Shown: positions 36,831 through 46,204 of the stretch, piece after piece
Layout of the letters: each line of letters opens with the position of its first letter
Numbering within the stretch: the stretch's first letter is position 1
Position numbers and translations under genes: made by a program
From: Novosphingobium barchaimii LL02
Lineage (GTDB): Bacteria; Pseudomonadota; Alphaproteobacteria; Sphingomonadales; Sphingomonadaceae
DNA length: 64,000 nucleotides
Assembly (NCBI RefSeq): GCF_001046635.1
Contig: NZ_KQ130458.1
Location: 1 to 64,000 of the forward strand
Direction of reading: 5' to 3'
Notes under the pieces: generated by a model
What the model was told of the DNA's origin: nothing
The model's input: only the letters and a program-made list of their open reading frames with translations
The model's database searches: none

Positions 36831-37223
36831 TCAGGGCTGCGTGTGGATCGCAGTCACTTCACCCGCATTACCTGTCAGCGTGAGGTCGAAATCGACCTTG
36901 TCGCCGACCTTGGCCGCATCGGTGATCGCAGGCGCCGCCTTGAACGCCATCGCCATCGCCGGCCAATTGGCTTCGGGGATCGGGCCATGGTTAAGCGTGA
37001 TCGTGCCCGCCGTCTTGTCGATCGCGGTGACGGTGCCGTGGCCCTTGGCCTTGATCGCGGTGCGCGCCGCTGGCGCCATCGCCATGTTGCCCATGTCGCC
37101 GCTCATGGTCGCGGCGGGCGCCGCCTGGTTGGTCTCGGCCGCAACGGGCGTCTCCGCCTTCTTGCCGCAGGCGGCGGTCAGGGCGGCGAGGCCGAGGGCA
37201 ATGGTCAGTCGTGCACGGTTCAT
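36831..37223 (-). CDS. cusF: CusF-like periplasmic copper chaperone (lipoprotein)
   Basis: 130 aa: signal peptide with lipobox LAALTAAC, an Ala/Met-rich linker, then a CusF OB-fold (GHGTVTAIDKTAGTITLNHGPI), with the copper-site Trp and Met in NWPAMAMAF. The start at 37223 has GGAGAAG upstream; a longer start at 37238 would overlap the cusA stop. It delivers Cu(I)/Ag(I) to CusCBA. Confidence 0.88.
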   Translation of the reverse strand: MNRARLTIALGLAALTAACGKKAETPVAAETNQAAPAATMSGDMGNMAMAPAARTAIKAKGHGTVTAIDKTAGTITLNHGPIPEANWPAMAMAFKAAPAITDAAKVGDKVDFDLTLTGNAGEVTAIHTQP

Positions 37224-37234
37224 GGTCTTCTCCT

Positions 37235-40200
37235 TCATGAAATGAGAGGTTGAGGTAAGGGCTTGCTCTTCGGCCGCCGGAGCAAAAGATAGGCGGCAGG
37301 AAGGACGAACATCGACAGCAGCGGCGCGGTCAGCATGCCTCCGATCATCGGCGCAGCGATCCGGCTCATCACTTCGGAGCCAGCGCCCGAGCCGAGCAGG
37401 ATCGGCAGCAAGCCTGCGAGGATCACCGCGACGGTCATTGCCTTCGGCCGGACACGCAGCAGCGCGCCTTCACGCACCGCCGCCTCGACCTCGGCAGCAT
37501 CCGAATGGTTCTCGCGCTCCTCCAATGCGTTCTTGAGATAGATCAGCATCACCACGCCGAACTCGGCGGAGACGCCAGCGAGCGCGATGAACCCGACTCC
37601 GGTCGCGACCGACTGGTTGAAACCGAGCAGGTAGAGCGTCCAGATCCCGCCGGTCAGCGCGAACGGCAGGGTCCCCATGATCAGCGCGGCTTCATCGAAC
37701 CGTCCGAAAATCAGGTAAAGCAGTACGAAGATGATCAACAGCGTTGCCGGTACGACCAATTTTAGCTTGTCGACTGCCCTCTCGAGGTATTCGAACTGGC
37801 CAGAATAAGCGAGGCTGACGCCGGGCGAAAGCCTGACCTGTTTCGCCACCGCGCGTTGCAGGTCGCCGACTACCGAGGCGAGGTCGCGCCCGCGCACGTC
37901 GACATAGACCCAGGTCGAGGGCCGTGCGTTCTCGGTCTTGAGCATCGGCGGCCCCTCTGCGATCGATATATTTGCCACCGTGCCAAGCGTGATCTGTTGT
38001 CCCGACGGGGTCAGAACCGGCAAGGTGCGCAGCCCTTCAAGGCTGTCGCGCAGCTCACGCGGATAGCGCACGCTGATCGGATAACGCGCAAGCCCCTCCA
38101 CTGTCTCGCCGATCGTCTCCCCGCCGATCGCGCCCGAGACGATCGCCTGAACGTCGGCGACGTTCAACCCGAGCCGAGCGGCGGCCGCCCGGTTGATGTC
38201 GACGTCGACATAACGTCCACCAGTCAGCCGTTCGGCGAGCGCCGAGCTGACGCCGGGTACGGTCTTGGCCACCGCCTCGACGTCATGCGCGACGCGATCA
38301 AGCTGGGCGAGATCGGCACCCGACACCTTGACCCCGATCGGGCTCTTGATGCCGGTGGCGAGCATATCGATGCGATTCCTGATCGGCGGCACCCAAACAT
38401 TGGCGAGGCCGGGGAGCTTCACCGTGCGATCAAGCTCCTCGACCAGCTTGTCGGGCGTCATCCCCGGCCGCCACTGATCGCGTGGCTTGAACTGGATCGT
38501 GGCCTCGAACATCTCCAGCGGCGCCGGATCGGTTGCAGTCTCCGCGCGCCCGGCCTTGCCGAACACGCTCTCGACCTCAGGCACGGTCTTGATCAGCCGA
38601 TCGGTCTGCTGGAGCAGTTGCGACGCCTTCGCCGCCGAAAGGCCGGGAAGCGCTGACGGCATGTAGAGCAGGTCGCCCTCGTCCATATTCGGCATGAACT
38701 CACCGCCAAGGCGTGTGAGCGGCCAGGCCGTGGTCGCAAAGGCGAGTGCCGCGATCAGCAGCACTGTCTTCGGTCGCTGCATCGTCCAGTCGAGCGCGGG
38801 TCGATAGATATTGGTCAGCCAGCGATTGACCGGGTTCGACTGCTCGGGCGGGATTTTTCCCCGGATCAGCAAACCCATCAGCACCGGCACCAGGGTCACC
38901 GACAGGATCGCCGCTGACGCCATCGCATAGGTTTTGGTGAAGGCGAGCGGTGCGAACAGCCTGCCCTCCTGTCCTTCGAGCGTGAACACGGGAATGAAGG
39001 ACAGCGTGATGATCAGCAGGCTGAAGAACAGCGCCGGTCCGACCTCGGCAGCAGCTTCGGTGATGACGATCCAGCGCATTTCGCCTTCGAGATGCTTGTC
39101 CGGGTGATCCTGCTCCCAGCGCTCGATCTTCTTGTGGGCATTCTCGATCATGACCACGGCCGCATCGACCATCGCACCGATGGCAATGGCGATGCCGCCG
39201 AGCGACATGATGTTGGCGTTCACCCCCTGGAACCGCATCACGGTAAATGCCGCGAGGACGCCCAGCGGCAAGGTCAGGATCGCGACCAGCGCCGAGCGAA
39301 CATGCCAGAGGAACAGGCCGCAGACGATCGCGACGACGATGAACTCCTCGATCAGCTTGTGGGTGAGATTCGCGACGGCGCGGTCGATCAACTGTGAACG
39401 GTCATAGACCGTCACCACATCGACGCCGGGCGGCAGACTCTTCTTGAGGTCCGCCAGCTTGTCCTTGACCGCCGCGATCGTTTCCCGGGCGTTCTTGCCC
39501 GAGCGCAATATCACCACGCCGCCGGCGACCTCGCCTTCGCCGTTCAATTCGGCGATGCCGCGCCGCATTTCGGGGCCGATCTGGATCGTGGCGACATCGC
39601 CTAGCCGCACGGGCACGCCGCCCGCAGCGGTTCTGAGCGGGATCGCGCGGAAATCGTCGAGCGTCTTCAGATAGCCCGAGGCGCGGACCATATATTCGGC
39701 CTCGGCCATCTCCAGCACCGAGCCGCCCGCTTCCTGATTGGCCTGCTGGATCGCCTGGACCGCTTGGCTGTGGGTAATCCCATAGGCGGCGAGCTTCACC
39801 GGATCGAGCAGCACCTGGTACTGCTTCACCATCCCACCGATGCTGGCAACCTCGGCGACGCCCGGGACGGTCTTCAACTCGTAGCGCAGGAACCAGTCCT
39901 GAAACCCGCGAAGCTGGGCAAGATCGTGCCGGCCGGTTTTGTCAACCAGCGCATATTCATAGACCCAGCCGACCCCGGTCGCGTCTGGACCGAGCGCACT
40001 ACGCGCGCTCGCCGGCAATCGTCCCTGCACCTGGTTGAGATATTCGAGTACGCGGCTGCGCGCCCAATAGAGATCGGTGCCGTCCTCGAAGATCACATAG
40101 ACGAAGCTGTCGCCGAAGAAGGAATAGCCGCGCACCGTCTTGGCGCCGGGGACCGAGAGCATGGTGGTGGTGAGCGGATAGGTGACCTGATTCTCGACGA

Positions 40201-40378
40201 TCTGCGGCGCCTGTCCCGGATAGCTGGTGCGGATGATGACCTGGGTGTCGGAGAGATCGGGCAGCGCGTCGATCGCGGTCGATCGCACCGCCCAGACGCC
40301 TACACCGATGAGGGCCAGCACGCCGATCAGGACGAAGAAGCGGTTCTTGACCGACCAGCGGATGAGATGGGCGATCAT
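37235..40378 (-). CDS. cusA: Heavy-metal RND efflux pump CusA
   Basis: This 1,047-aa inner-membrane RND transporter of the HME class has 12 helices and two large periplasmic loops. It contains the HME signature region in TM4 ([24 protein letters not shown]), with the acidic residues that carry the proton relay. It has the periplasmic metal-binding Met-type region (about 560-680: [16 protein letters not shown]). Start overlaps cusB by 4 bp. It exports Cu(I)/Ag(I) with CusB and CusC. Confidence 0.95.
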   Translation of the reverse strand: MIAHLIRWSVKNRFFVLIGVLALIGVGVWAVRSTAIDALPDLSDTQVIIRTSYPGQAPQIVENQVTYPLTTTMLSVPGAKTVRGYSFFGDSFVYVIFEDGTDLYWARSRVLEYLNQVQGRLPASARSALGPDATGVGWVYEYALVDKTGRHDLAQLRGFQDWFLRYELKTVPGVAEVASIGGMVKQYQVLLDPVKLAAYGITHSQAVQAIQQANQEAGGSVLEMAEAEYMVRASGYLKTLDDFRAIPLRTAAGGVPVRLGDVATIQIGPEMRRGIAELNGEGEVAGGVVILRSGKNARETIAAVKDKLADLKKSLPPGVDVVTVYDRSQLIDRAVANLTHKLIEEFIVVAIVCGLFLWHVRSALVAILTLPLGVLAAFTVMRFQGVNANIMSLGGIAIAIGAMVDAAVVMIENAHKKIERWEQDHPDKHLEGEMRWIVITEAAAEVGPALFFSLLIITLSFIPVFTLEGQEGRLFAPLAFTKTYAMASAAILSVTLVPVLMGLLIRGKIPPEQSNPVNRWLTNIYRPALDWTMQRPKTVLLIAALAFATTAWPLTRLGGEFMPNMDEGDLLYMPSALPGLSAAKASQLLQQTDRLIKTVPEVESVFGKAGRAETATDPAPLEMFEATIQFKPRDQWRPGMTPDKLVEELDRTVKLPGLANVWVPPIRNRIDMLATGIKSPIGVKVSGADLAQLDRVAHDVEAVAKTVPGVSSALAERLTGGRYVDVDINRAAAARLGLNVADVQAIVSGAIGGETIGETVEGLARYPISVRYPRELRDSLEGLRTLPVLTPSGQQITLGTVANISIAEGPPMLKTENARPSTWVYVDVRGRDLASVVGDLQRAVAKQVRLSPGVSLAYSGQFEYLERAVDKLKLVVPATLLIIFVLLYLIFGRFDEAALIMGTLPFALTGGIWTLYLLGFNQSVATGVGFIALAGVSAEFGVVMLIYLKNALEERENHSDAAEVEAAVREGALLRVRPKAMTVAVILAGLLPILLGSGAGSEVMSRIAAPMIGGMLTAPLLSMFVLPAAYLLLRRPKSKPLPQPLIS

Positions 40379-41868
40379 TGGTCGGCAACCTTCGCCAAAC
40401 GCCGGATCGTCGGTCCGGCCGGTGGCTGGTCGAAGCCGAAGCGGACGCGATCGCCAGTCTTCAGGCCCCGCGCGATCTTCGGGTCTGGAAGTTGGAAGGT
40501 CATCGTCATTGCCGGCCAGCCGATGGCGGGCACCGGCTCATGGCTGAGCGTCACCGAAGTGGTGGTGATCTGTTCGATCTTGCCGACGGTCTCGTACAGC
40601 GCGGCTACAGCTGTGGGTTTGGCAATTGCCGGCGGCGCGCTGCCACCGATCGGCCGCGCTTCGACGCCGGACAAACTCGCCTCGGAGTCGATCAGGAACT
40701 GGCCCGAGGCGACGATCTTTTCACCTTCGCTTAGGCCAGCCAATATCTCGGTATCGTCACCGGATTCGCGCCCGGTTTGTACCTCGGCGGGGCGGTAACG
40801 CCCCTTGTCGAGCGCGAGCATCACCAACGTCCGCTTGCCGGTGCGGATCAGCGCCTCGGACGGCACCAGCAATGCCGGCTGCGTACTGCCGCCGAACGAC
40901 ACGGTCGCGAACATGCCGGGCCGCAAGCGCCCGCCGCGGTTGGGCAGCTCGATCCGCACCGTGAGCGTCCGGCTGTCGACCTGAGTCGTGGGCAGGATCG
41001 CCGAGACACGCCCGGAGATGGTTTCGCCGGGGAAGGCTGCAAGCGCGGCTCGCACCGCTTGTCCAGGCTTCAAGGGACCGGCGACCGCTTCGGGCACGGC
41101 GGCATTCAACCAGACCGTGCCGAGCCCGTTGACCTCGGCAAGCGTCTGGCCTGCCATCAAGGTCATGCCGCCCCGCACGTTCAACGTCTTGATCACGCCG
41201 CCCGTGGGCGTGGAGATGGTGATCACATTATGCGGTCGTCCGGTTTGCTCGACCGATGCGATCGTGCCGGAGGGCATGCCGAGCAGCATGAGCCGTTGAC
41301 GCGCGGCCTGGATCAGAGCGGCGTTGCCGGTGCGGCGGACCGCCAGAAACTCGGTCTGTGCGCCGCCCCATTCCGGCACCAGAACATCGGCAAGCGGCGC
41401 GCCTGCACCGATCACATCACCAGGTGCGCGGCCATAGACACGGGAAACGAAGCCGCCTGCACGCGCCTGAACGATCGCAACGTCGCGCTGGTTGAAGTCG
41501 ATCGTGCCGGTGGCGGTGAGACTGCTCGCCAATTCGCCGCGCCGCACAGCCACCGTTCGCATCCCGAGCGCCTGGGAGGCGGACGGGTCGATCGATATTC
41601 CCGGCTGTGCCGCGCTTGCCCCCACCTCATCCGCATAGCGCGGGATTGTTTGCATTCCCATCGACGACAGGCCTGGACCGTCATGATGCTCAGCGGGGAT
41701 CATCGGGTCATACCAATAGAGGATCTTGCGTGCCGGCGGTTTGGCGGCCGTAGCGTCGGGTGATCCTCCTCTCCATTCAGAGATGGTGAAACCGACCCCG
41801 CCAGCGGCGACCGCGAGCAGCGCCGCGGCACCGAAAAGGCCGCCCCGAGGGATTGTGAAATGGCTCAT
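40375..41868 (-). CDS. cusB: Efflux adaptor CusB with fused C-terminal CusF-like domain
   Basis: This 497-aa protein has an N-terminal anchor (about 8-30), then a metal-binding CusB segment [19 protein letters not shown] (span about 49-67, similar to the YxCPMHP-type site), lipoyl and beta-barrel parts, and the membrane-proximal domain. The last 75 residues repeat a CusF fold ([15 protein letters not shown], then [10 protein letters not shown]). The fusion gives the adaptor its own metallochaperone, beside the separate CusF. Four-bp overlaps with cusC and cusA. Confidence 0.93.
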   Translation of the reverse strand: MSHFTIPRGGLFGAAALLAVAAGGVGFTISEWRGGSPDATAAKPPARKILYWYDPMIPAEHHDGPGLSSMGMQTIPRYADEVGASAAQPGISIDPSASQALGMRTVAVRRGELASSLTATGTIDFNQRDVAIVQARAGGFVSRVYGRAPGDVIGAGAPLADVLVPEWGGAQTEFLAVRRTGNAALIQAARQRLMLLGMPSGTIASVEQTGRPHNVITISTPTGGVIKTLNVRGGMTLMAGQTLAEVNGLGTVWLNAAVPEAVAGPLKPGQAVRAALAAFPGETISGRVSAILPTTQVDSRTLTVRIELPNRGGRLRPGMFATVSFGGSTQPALLVPSEALIRTGKRTLVMLALDKGRYRPAEVQTGRESGDDTEILAGLSEGEKIVASGQFLIDSEASLSGVEARPIGGSAPPAIAKPTAVAALYETVGKIEQITTTSVTLSHEPVPAIGWPAMTMTFQLPDPKIARGLKTGDRVRFGFDQPPAGPTIRRLAKVADQ

Positions 41869-43094
41869 TGCGATTCGCTCCGATACGTAAGGTTCAGTCG
41901 AACACCGTCAGCAGCGACAAGGGCTTCACGGTCGAGAGTGTTGAGGGTGACGTCGGCAAGGGCCGCATAGGCATCCGCGATATCGACAAGATTGGCGCGA
42001 CCTGCCCCGTAGCTTGCCGTCTCCAACGTCACCCGCTGCTCGGCGAGTGGCAGCAATGTGTCCCGCGCGCGCAGCCACTGTTCATGATGCATGATATGGT
42101 CCGCAAGATCGGTTTCGAGATCAGCGGCCAGCGCCCGCAGGGCCGCGTCGCGTTCGGCCAGGATGCGTCCGGCATTCTCCTGGGCCGCCGCAATGCCCGC
42201 ATTCTGTCGACTGCGGGTGAAGAAGGGCAGACTGACCGTCACACCGGCTGACACATAATCTCCAAAACGAGGGTCGCGGCGTTGATAGGCAAGGTTCACC
42301 CCGAAGTCGGAACGGCGGTTGGCATCGGCCATACGCACATCGGCCATTGCCTGACCGGACTGGGCGTCGATCATTGCCATGGTGGGAAGGCGATCCAGGC
42401 CAGCGCGCAGTTCGGCCCCATCGACAGGGAAGTCGGGAATAGATCCGGCAATTTCAGGCGCCGGGTCACCCGTCCATCGCGTCAGAGCAGCCCGTGCCCG
42501 CGCTATGTTTGAGACCAGTTCGCTGCGACGATCTTCTAATGAGGCGATAGCCTGTCGGCCGGCAAGAGTCTGCGCAGGCCGGGCATTGCCCGACGCGACG
42601 GCACTGGGCGTTGTCCGCACCACGCGCTCCAGACGGGCTAGAAGATCATCAAGCGCGGTCAGCCGGCGCTCGGCATAGGCAAGGTTGATCCAGGCAAGCG
42701 CAGTGCCGACCTCAACCGAACGCGCCTCAAATGCGGTGTCGGCATCTGCAGCCTTGATATCGCTGTCAGCGCGGGCGCGTTGCGCACGGCGCTTGGCGAG
42801 GTTGGGAATATCCTGGGACACGCCCACCCGCGCCATCGTGAAATTGTCCTGCCCGGGAGCAAACGCCAATGGCCCCGAGATCGGGAAACTGTCGAGCCCA
42901 ACGGCCAGAGTCGGATCAGGTAGCGATCCGGCGCCGCCACGAGCGGAACGAGCGGCCTCGGCGGCGAGCGCCTTGGCCTTGATCGACGGCGCTTCCTGCC
43001 GCGCGCGCTGGAGCGCAGCGTCGAAAGTGAGGGGACCAGCGAATGCAACGCCGGGGATCGCCGCGAGCAGCGGCAGACAAACAAACAATCGCAT
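41865..43094 (-). CDS. cusC: Outer-membrane efflux protein CusC (TolC family)
   Basis: This 409-aa protein has a signal peptide (FVCLPLLAAIPGVAFA) and two OEP repeats with long helices, including the typical VGVSQDIP and GVTVSLPFFTRSRQNA hairpins. AGGAG lies 7 nt before the ATG. First gene of the cusCBAF operon, preceded by a strong hairpin that separates it from the small genes upstream. Confidence 0.92.
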   Translation of the reverse strand: MRLFVCLPLLAAIPGVAFAGPLTFDAALQRARQEAPSIKAKALAAEAARSARGGAGSLPDPTLAVGLDSFPISGPLAFAPGQDNFTMARVGVSQDIPNLAKRRAQRARADSDIKAADADTAFEARSVEVGTALAWINLAYAERRLTALDDLLARLERVVRTTPSAVASGNARPAQTLAGRQAIASLEDRRSELVSNIARARAALTRWTGDPAPEIAGSIPDFPVDGAELRAGLDRLPTMAMIDAQSGQAMADVRMADANRRSDFGVNLAYQRRDPRFGDYVSAGVTVSLPFFTRSRQNAGIAAAQENAGRILAERDAALRALAADLETDLADHIMHHEQWLRARDTLLPLAEQRVTLETASYGAGRANLVDIADAYAALADVTLNTLDREALVAADGVRLNLTYRSESQ

Positions 43095-43149
43095 GGAAAA
43101 CTCCTGATCGGAGGATCAGGCCGGCGTCGCGCACTCTGGCAGGCATGTC

Positions 43150-43184
43150 AGTGGCGGCGGGATGGGGGCAATCCCGCCGCCACT
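43150..43184. terminator. Hairpin between the 94-aa gene and cusC
   Basis: A perfect 14-bp stem (AGTGGCGGCGGGAT / ATCCCGCCGCCACT) with a 7-nt loop. No T-run follows on the minus strand, so it may attenuate rather than fully stop leftward transcription into cusCBA. Confidence 0.5.
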
Positions 43185-43229
43185 GCTGGCCTGGCCGTCT
43201 ATGCGACCTTACACGGCCAGAGGCTGTGC

Positions 43230-43514
43230 CTAGCCGGCCGAGGGAGCCGACGAAGGCGATGCCATGCTATGCATCTCCTTCATGCAGTCCGCCGCGCTCA
43301 TCTTCATCATGTCGCAGTTGCAGTTCGCCATCTGCGGAGCATCGGGCACCCAGACGCGACGGGGGCTCATAGATGGCGCACGCGGGCCATAGTTTGGCGA
43401 TTGACGCCATTCATAATGGCCAGACTGCGAGTTTGTGTTGGGTTCGCCGGCGAAAGCGGCAACGGGAGCGGCAAGCGCAATGCCCAGCAGGGCATAGAAA
43501 ACACGGTTCTTCAT
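43230..43514 (-). CDS. Small secreted Cys/Met-containing protein
   Basis: 94 aa: signal peptide (YALLGIALAAPVAAFA), a basic Pro/Tyr-rich middle and a C-terminal cluster ANCNCDMMKMSAADCMKEM with three Cys and many Met, a plausible periplasmic copper site. AAGGATT upstream of the ATG. Family not recognised; the setting suggests copper handling. Confidence 0.65.
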   Translation of the reverse strand: MKNRVFYALLGIALAAPVAAFAGEPNTNSQSGHYEWRQSPNYGPRAPSMSPRRVWVPDAPQMANCNCDMMKMSAADCMKEMHSMASPSSAPSAG

Positions 43515-43617
43515 GACTGTAATCCTTGGGCAAAATATCGTGGTAGCCGCGGGTCAGACAGGATTTTCAGATGCGCGATAGACGCAAGAATCCTGTCAGC
43601 CTGGCAGCCGGTGTCGA

Positions 43618-43992
43618 TCAGCCAAGGAGAGTCGGTGGTTCCGGTTCGGGAGTGAGGTCACTGCCGTGCAGGACAGTGATGGTTGCCCAGAAGGGCAGAG
43701 CTGGACTGGCTTCGCGTGCTTCCAGCATAGGCGCGTCATTACGAACGGCCAGCGGAACGACGCAGCCCATGGCCGCGATGCATTCCAGGGTCATGCCCTT
43801 GCAAGGCTTCTGAGCAGGTTGTTGCTGCTGTGCCATTATCTTCATGCAGTCTTCCGACATCCCAGCCACGGCCTGCACAGACGTGGCCATTGGGGCGGAC
43901 ATCGCAGGCGGAGCGGACGCAAAGGCCGCCGCTTGGCCAATCAAGCCAACCATGGCTCCCAGAAGGAGAAGAAGTTGCAAAACGCGTTTCAC
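43618..43992 (-). CDS. Small secreted Met/Cys-rich protein
   Basis: 124 aa: signal peptide (LLLLLGAMVGLIGQAAAFA), then MSEDCMKIM, KPCKGMTLECIAAMGCVV (four Cys with Met between) and a Pro-rich tail. It looks like a periplasmic metal-binding protein of the copper island. No family recognised. Upstream of the 94-aa gene on the same strand. Confidence 0.6.
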   Translation of the reverse strand: MKRVLQLLLLLGAMVGLIGQAAAFASAPPAMSAPMATSVQAVAGMSEDCMKIMAQQQQPAQKPCKGMTLECIAAMGCVVPLAVRNDAPMLEAREASPALPFWATITVLHGSDLTPEPEPPTLLG

Positions 43993-44038
43993 AGCCGTTA
44001 TTTATTACGCCTCGTAGCATCAAAGATCAACGAGATGG

Positions 44039-44482
44039 TCACCCGCCGTGTCGGGCAAATACCGTCTGACCCGCCGATCCGAAGGCGATGACAGAGTAGG
44101 GTTGTGGTTTTTGGCCGGGGACTTCCATCCCCGGAGAACCCAGCGGCATGCCCGCTACGGCCAATCCCTTTACGCCCTTCGGGCGCTTCGCGATCGCGCG
44201 CTTCATGTCGGCAATGGGAACGTGGCCCTCGAAAACTATGCCATCGACAATTGCAGTATGGCATGATGCCAGCGCAGCGGGCACGCCTTGAGCGCGTTGA
44301 AAGCGGCCGCGTTGCTGGTCGTCGACGATATTGACGCTTTGTCCAAATTGTCTGCGCACCTGGGCCGCCCACTGTTCGCAGCAACCGCAACCAGGGTCAC
44401 GATGCATGATGATCGGGGCAGCTTCGGCGCTGGCGACGGAGAAGGCTGCTATGAACGCAGCGAGGGCAAATTTGAGTGTCAT
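44039..44482 (-). CDS. DUF411 copper-associated protein
   Basis: 147 aa: signal peptide (FALAAFIAAFSVASAEAA), then the DUF411 metal site HRDPGCGCCEQW (about 27-38). Conserved CHTAIVDGIVFEGHVP follows, and the C-terminal SPGMEVPG-type motif. The family is a thioredoxin-like periplasmic copper-binding protein. Confidence 0.9.
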   Translation of the reverse strand: MTLKFALAAFIAAFSVASAEAAPIIMHRDPGCGCCEQWAAQVRRQFGQSVNIVDDQQRGRFQRAQGVPAALASCHTAIVDGIVFEGHVPIADMKRAIAKRPKGVKGLAVAGMPLGSPGMEVPGQKPQPYSVIAFGSAGQTVFARHGG

Positions 44483-44498
44483 ACGATCCCTTATTGGT

Positions 44499-44520
44499 TC
44501 CCCCGCCCCTGGGCGGGGGA
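44499..44520. terminator. Hairpin between the DUF305 and DUF411 genes
   Basis: TCCCCCGCCC-CT-GGGCGGGGGA, a 10-bp stem with a 2-nt loop in the 46-bp gap. Probably a weak terminator or an mRNA-stabilising structure; no T-run. Confidence 0.45.
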
Positions 44521-44528
44521 GGAAAGGT

Positions 44529-44900
44529 CTATTGGGCGCGCTTGTTGTGGGCTCTCAGCCAGCCTTGAAGCTCGCCCACTTCTCGCGTTTGCTCGGTGAT
44601 TGACTTGTTCGCCATCATTCGGACCTGCGCGTCCTTGGTGTCGCGCAAAACGATGCGTGACATCGCAATCGCACCGCGATGATGCTCGATCATCTTGCGC
44701 ACCCAGGTCTCCGTTGCATCGCTGCCCGTGGCGGACATCATCTTCTGATGCATCTCCATTTCTGCAGGCGGGTAAGGATTGGCTGGCGTGGGGTTCATGG
44801 TCTGGCGCATGTCCATCTTGCTATGGTCCATGCCCTGCATTTGGGCGATCGCCGGCGCGGCCACCAATCCAGCGATGATGATGGGGACTATTTTCTTCAC
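44529..44900 (-). CDS. Secreted DUF305 protein
   Basis: 123 aa: signal peptide (KKIVPIIIAGLVAAPAIA), His/Met-rich linker (MQGMDHSKMDMRQTM) and a DUF305 four-helix core with the conserved MIEHHRGAIAMSRIVL. GTG start at 44900 with GAGGAGAG upstream. DUF305 proteins of copper operons are thought to bind copper through the His-His and Met residues. Confidence 0.87.
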   Translation of the reverse strand: MKKIVPIIIAGLVAAPAIAQMQGMDHSKMDMRQTMNPTPANPYPPAEMEMHQKMMSATGSDATETWVRKMIEHHRGAIAMSRIVLRDTKDAQVRMMANKSITEQTREVGELQGWLRAHNKRAQ

Positions 44901-44995
44901 AATTCTCTCCTCAGCGCCCCGCATTGATAATACGCATGGGCGCGCCATTTCCCTCGTGAGGCGGCACAAAATTTACGGGAACGGGAGCGCGAAGC

Positions 44996-45442
44996 CTACT
45001 TGCGGGCTAGAATAGCCTTCATTTCATCGATTTCGCGGCGCTGAGATTCCTCGATGCCGCTGCACAGACGAACGATTTCCGGATCCTTCAAGGAGGCCTC
45101 GCGGCACATCAGGATCGCGCCCGAATGATGCGGGATCATCGATCGGAGGAATGCTGTATCGCCGATCGTTGTTTGCGTGCGGATGAGGGCAAATGATCCG
45201 GCGAATATCGCAACTGACCCTAATATAAGGGCCGCGTTTGCCTTTTTCGACGGGAACATATGGCCCATCGCGAGGACCATCAGCACCACCATGGGCGCCA
45301 CCATCATTAGCGTCATGTAGAGCATATTCAGGTTGTTGTAGAAGCTCCCCAAGCTGTCGATCATGACGAACATCACCAGATACATGATGACGCCGCCAAC
45401 CAAGGTCTGCAGGGCGAGGCTCGCATAGGCATTTTTCATCAT
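44996..45442 (-). CDS. Membrane DUF305 protein
   Basis: 148 aa: three membrane helices (about 10-105), including the Met-rich NMLYMTLMMVAPMVVLMVL, followed by the C-terminal DUF305 motif MIPHHSGAILMCREASL. Widely linked to copper oxidase genes. Same strand and close to the secreted DUF305 gene. Confidence 0.87.
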   Translation of the reverse strand: MMKNAYASLALQTLVGGVIMYLVMFVMIDSLGSFYNNLNMLYMTLMMVAPMVVLMVLAMGHMFPSKKANAALILGSVAIFAGSFALIRTQTTIGDTAFLRSMIPHHSGAILMCREASLKDPEIVRLCSGIEESQRREIDEMKAILARK

Positions 45443-45484
45443 TGGTCGTCTCCTTTGGCCCCCGCCCCGATCCTGCTTGACTAT

Positions 45485-46204
45485 TCAACCCGTGCGGCGT
45501 CGCTTTCGCGGCCACCGAAGATACAAAAGTGCCGAACCCGCGATCGCCAATGCGAGACCACCTGCGGCAAACGCCATCAACCACGGCGTGTTGAAATTTT
45601 CGTGGTTTTTCCAATCCATGATGTGGAGCGCCCAGAAGAAATCGTACAGGCGCCACGTTCCATTTCTCACAGCGACGATCCGACCACTATTCTGGGCAAC
45701 ATAGACGCGGGTCGCTTCGCGGTCAGGGAAGTCCACCCGCCAGGCCGGCAGGACGCCCTTGAATTCTGGGGTCGACGCCACAACCAGGCGCACGCTCGGC
45801 GGCTCCGACGTACCACGGTAGGCCTGTATCGCCACCGCGCGAGCCATCGCAGCGTTCACGGGACCAAGTCGACGACCTGTTTCTGCATCGTGGAGTGAGA
45901 TCGTCCCATCGATAGACTCGACCTCCGCAATCTCGCGGCCGAGCAGCGCGCGATATCGGACTTCACGCACGGGTCTGGTCGCCGCGCGCAACACTAGGTC
46001 CAACGGCGCGCGCGATCTCGACTGTTCCAATATCGCCGGCGACGATCGCTCGACGAGATGTTCACCGCGGACTCGCTCGATCGGCAACAGGCTCATGACA
46101 AGACCGCTCGCAAACCAAAGCAGCAGCTGGACGCCGATAACCAGGGCTAACCAGCGATGAACGCGGCTAGCCCCGATGTGGAAGCGGAGTTTGGCGCTTC
46201 TCAG
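45485..46204 (-). CDS. PepSY-domain membrane protein (start uncertain)
   Basis: The first ATG in frame (46096) lies inside a typical first membrane helix. The frame is open upstream, with family-like sequence (RVHRWLALVIGVQLLLWFA), back to the copB stop, where only CTG codons (46204 or 46210) are available. The true protein is therefore about 240 aa, probably translated by coupling to copB from a CTG, or the start was altered. PepSY-type periplasmic region in the middle; C-terminal helix (LMAFAAGGLALAIAGSALLYL). Role in copper homeostasis inferred from context. Confidence 0.7.
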   Translation of the reverse strand: MRSAKLRFHIGASRVHRWLALVIGVQLLLWFASGLVMSLLPIERVRGEHLVERSSPAILEQSRSRAPLDLVLRAATRPVREVRYRALLGREIAEVESIDGTISLHDAETGRRLGPVNAAMARAVAIQAYRGTSEPPSVRLVVASTPEFKGVLPAWRVDFPDREATRVYVAQNSGRIVAVRNGTWRLYDFFWALHIMDWKNHENFNTPWLMAFAAGGLALAIAGSALLYLRWPRKRRRTG

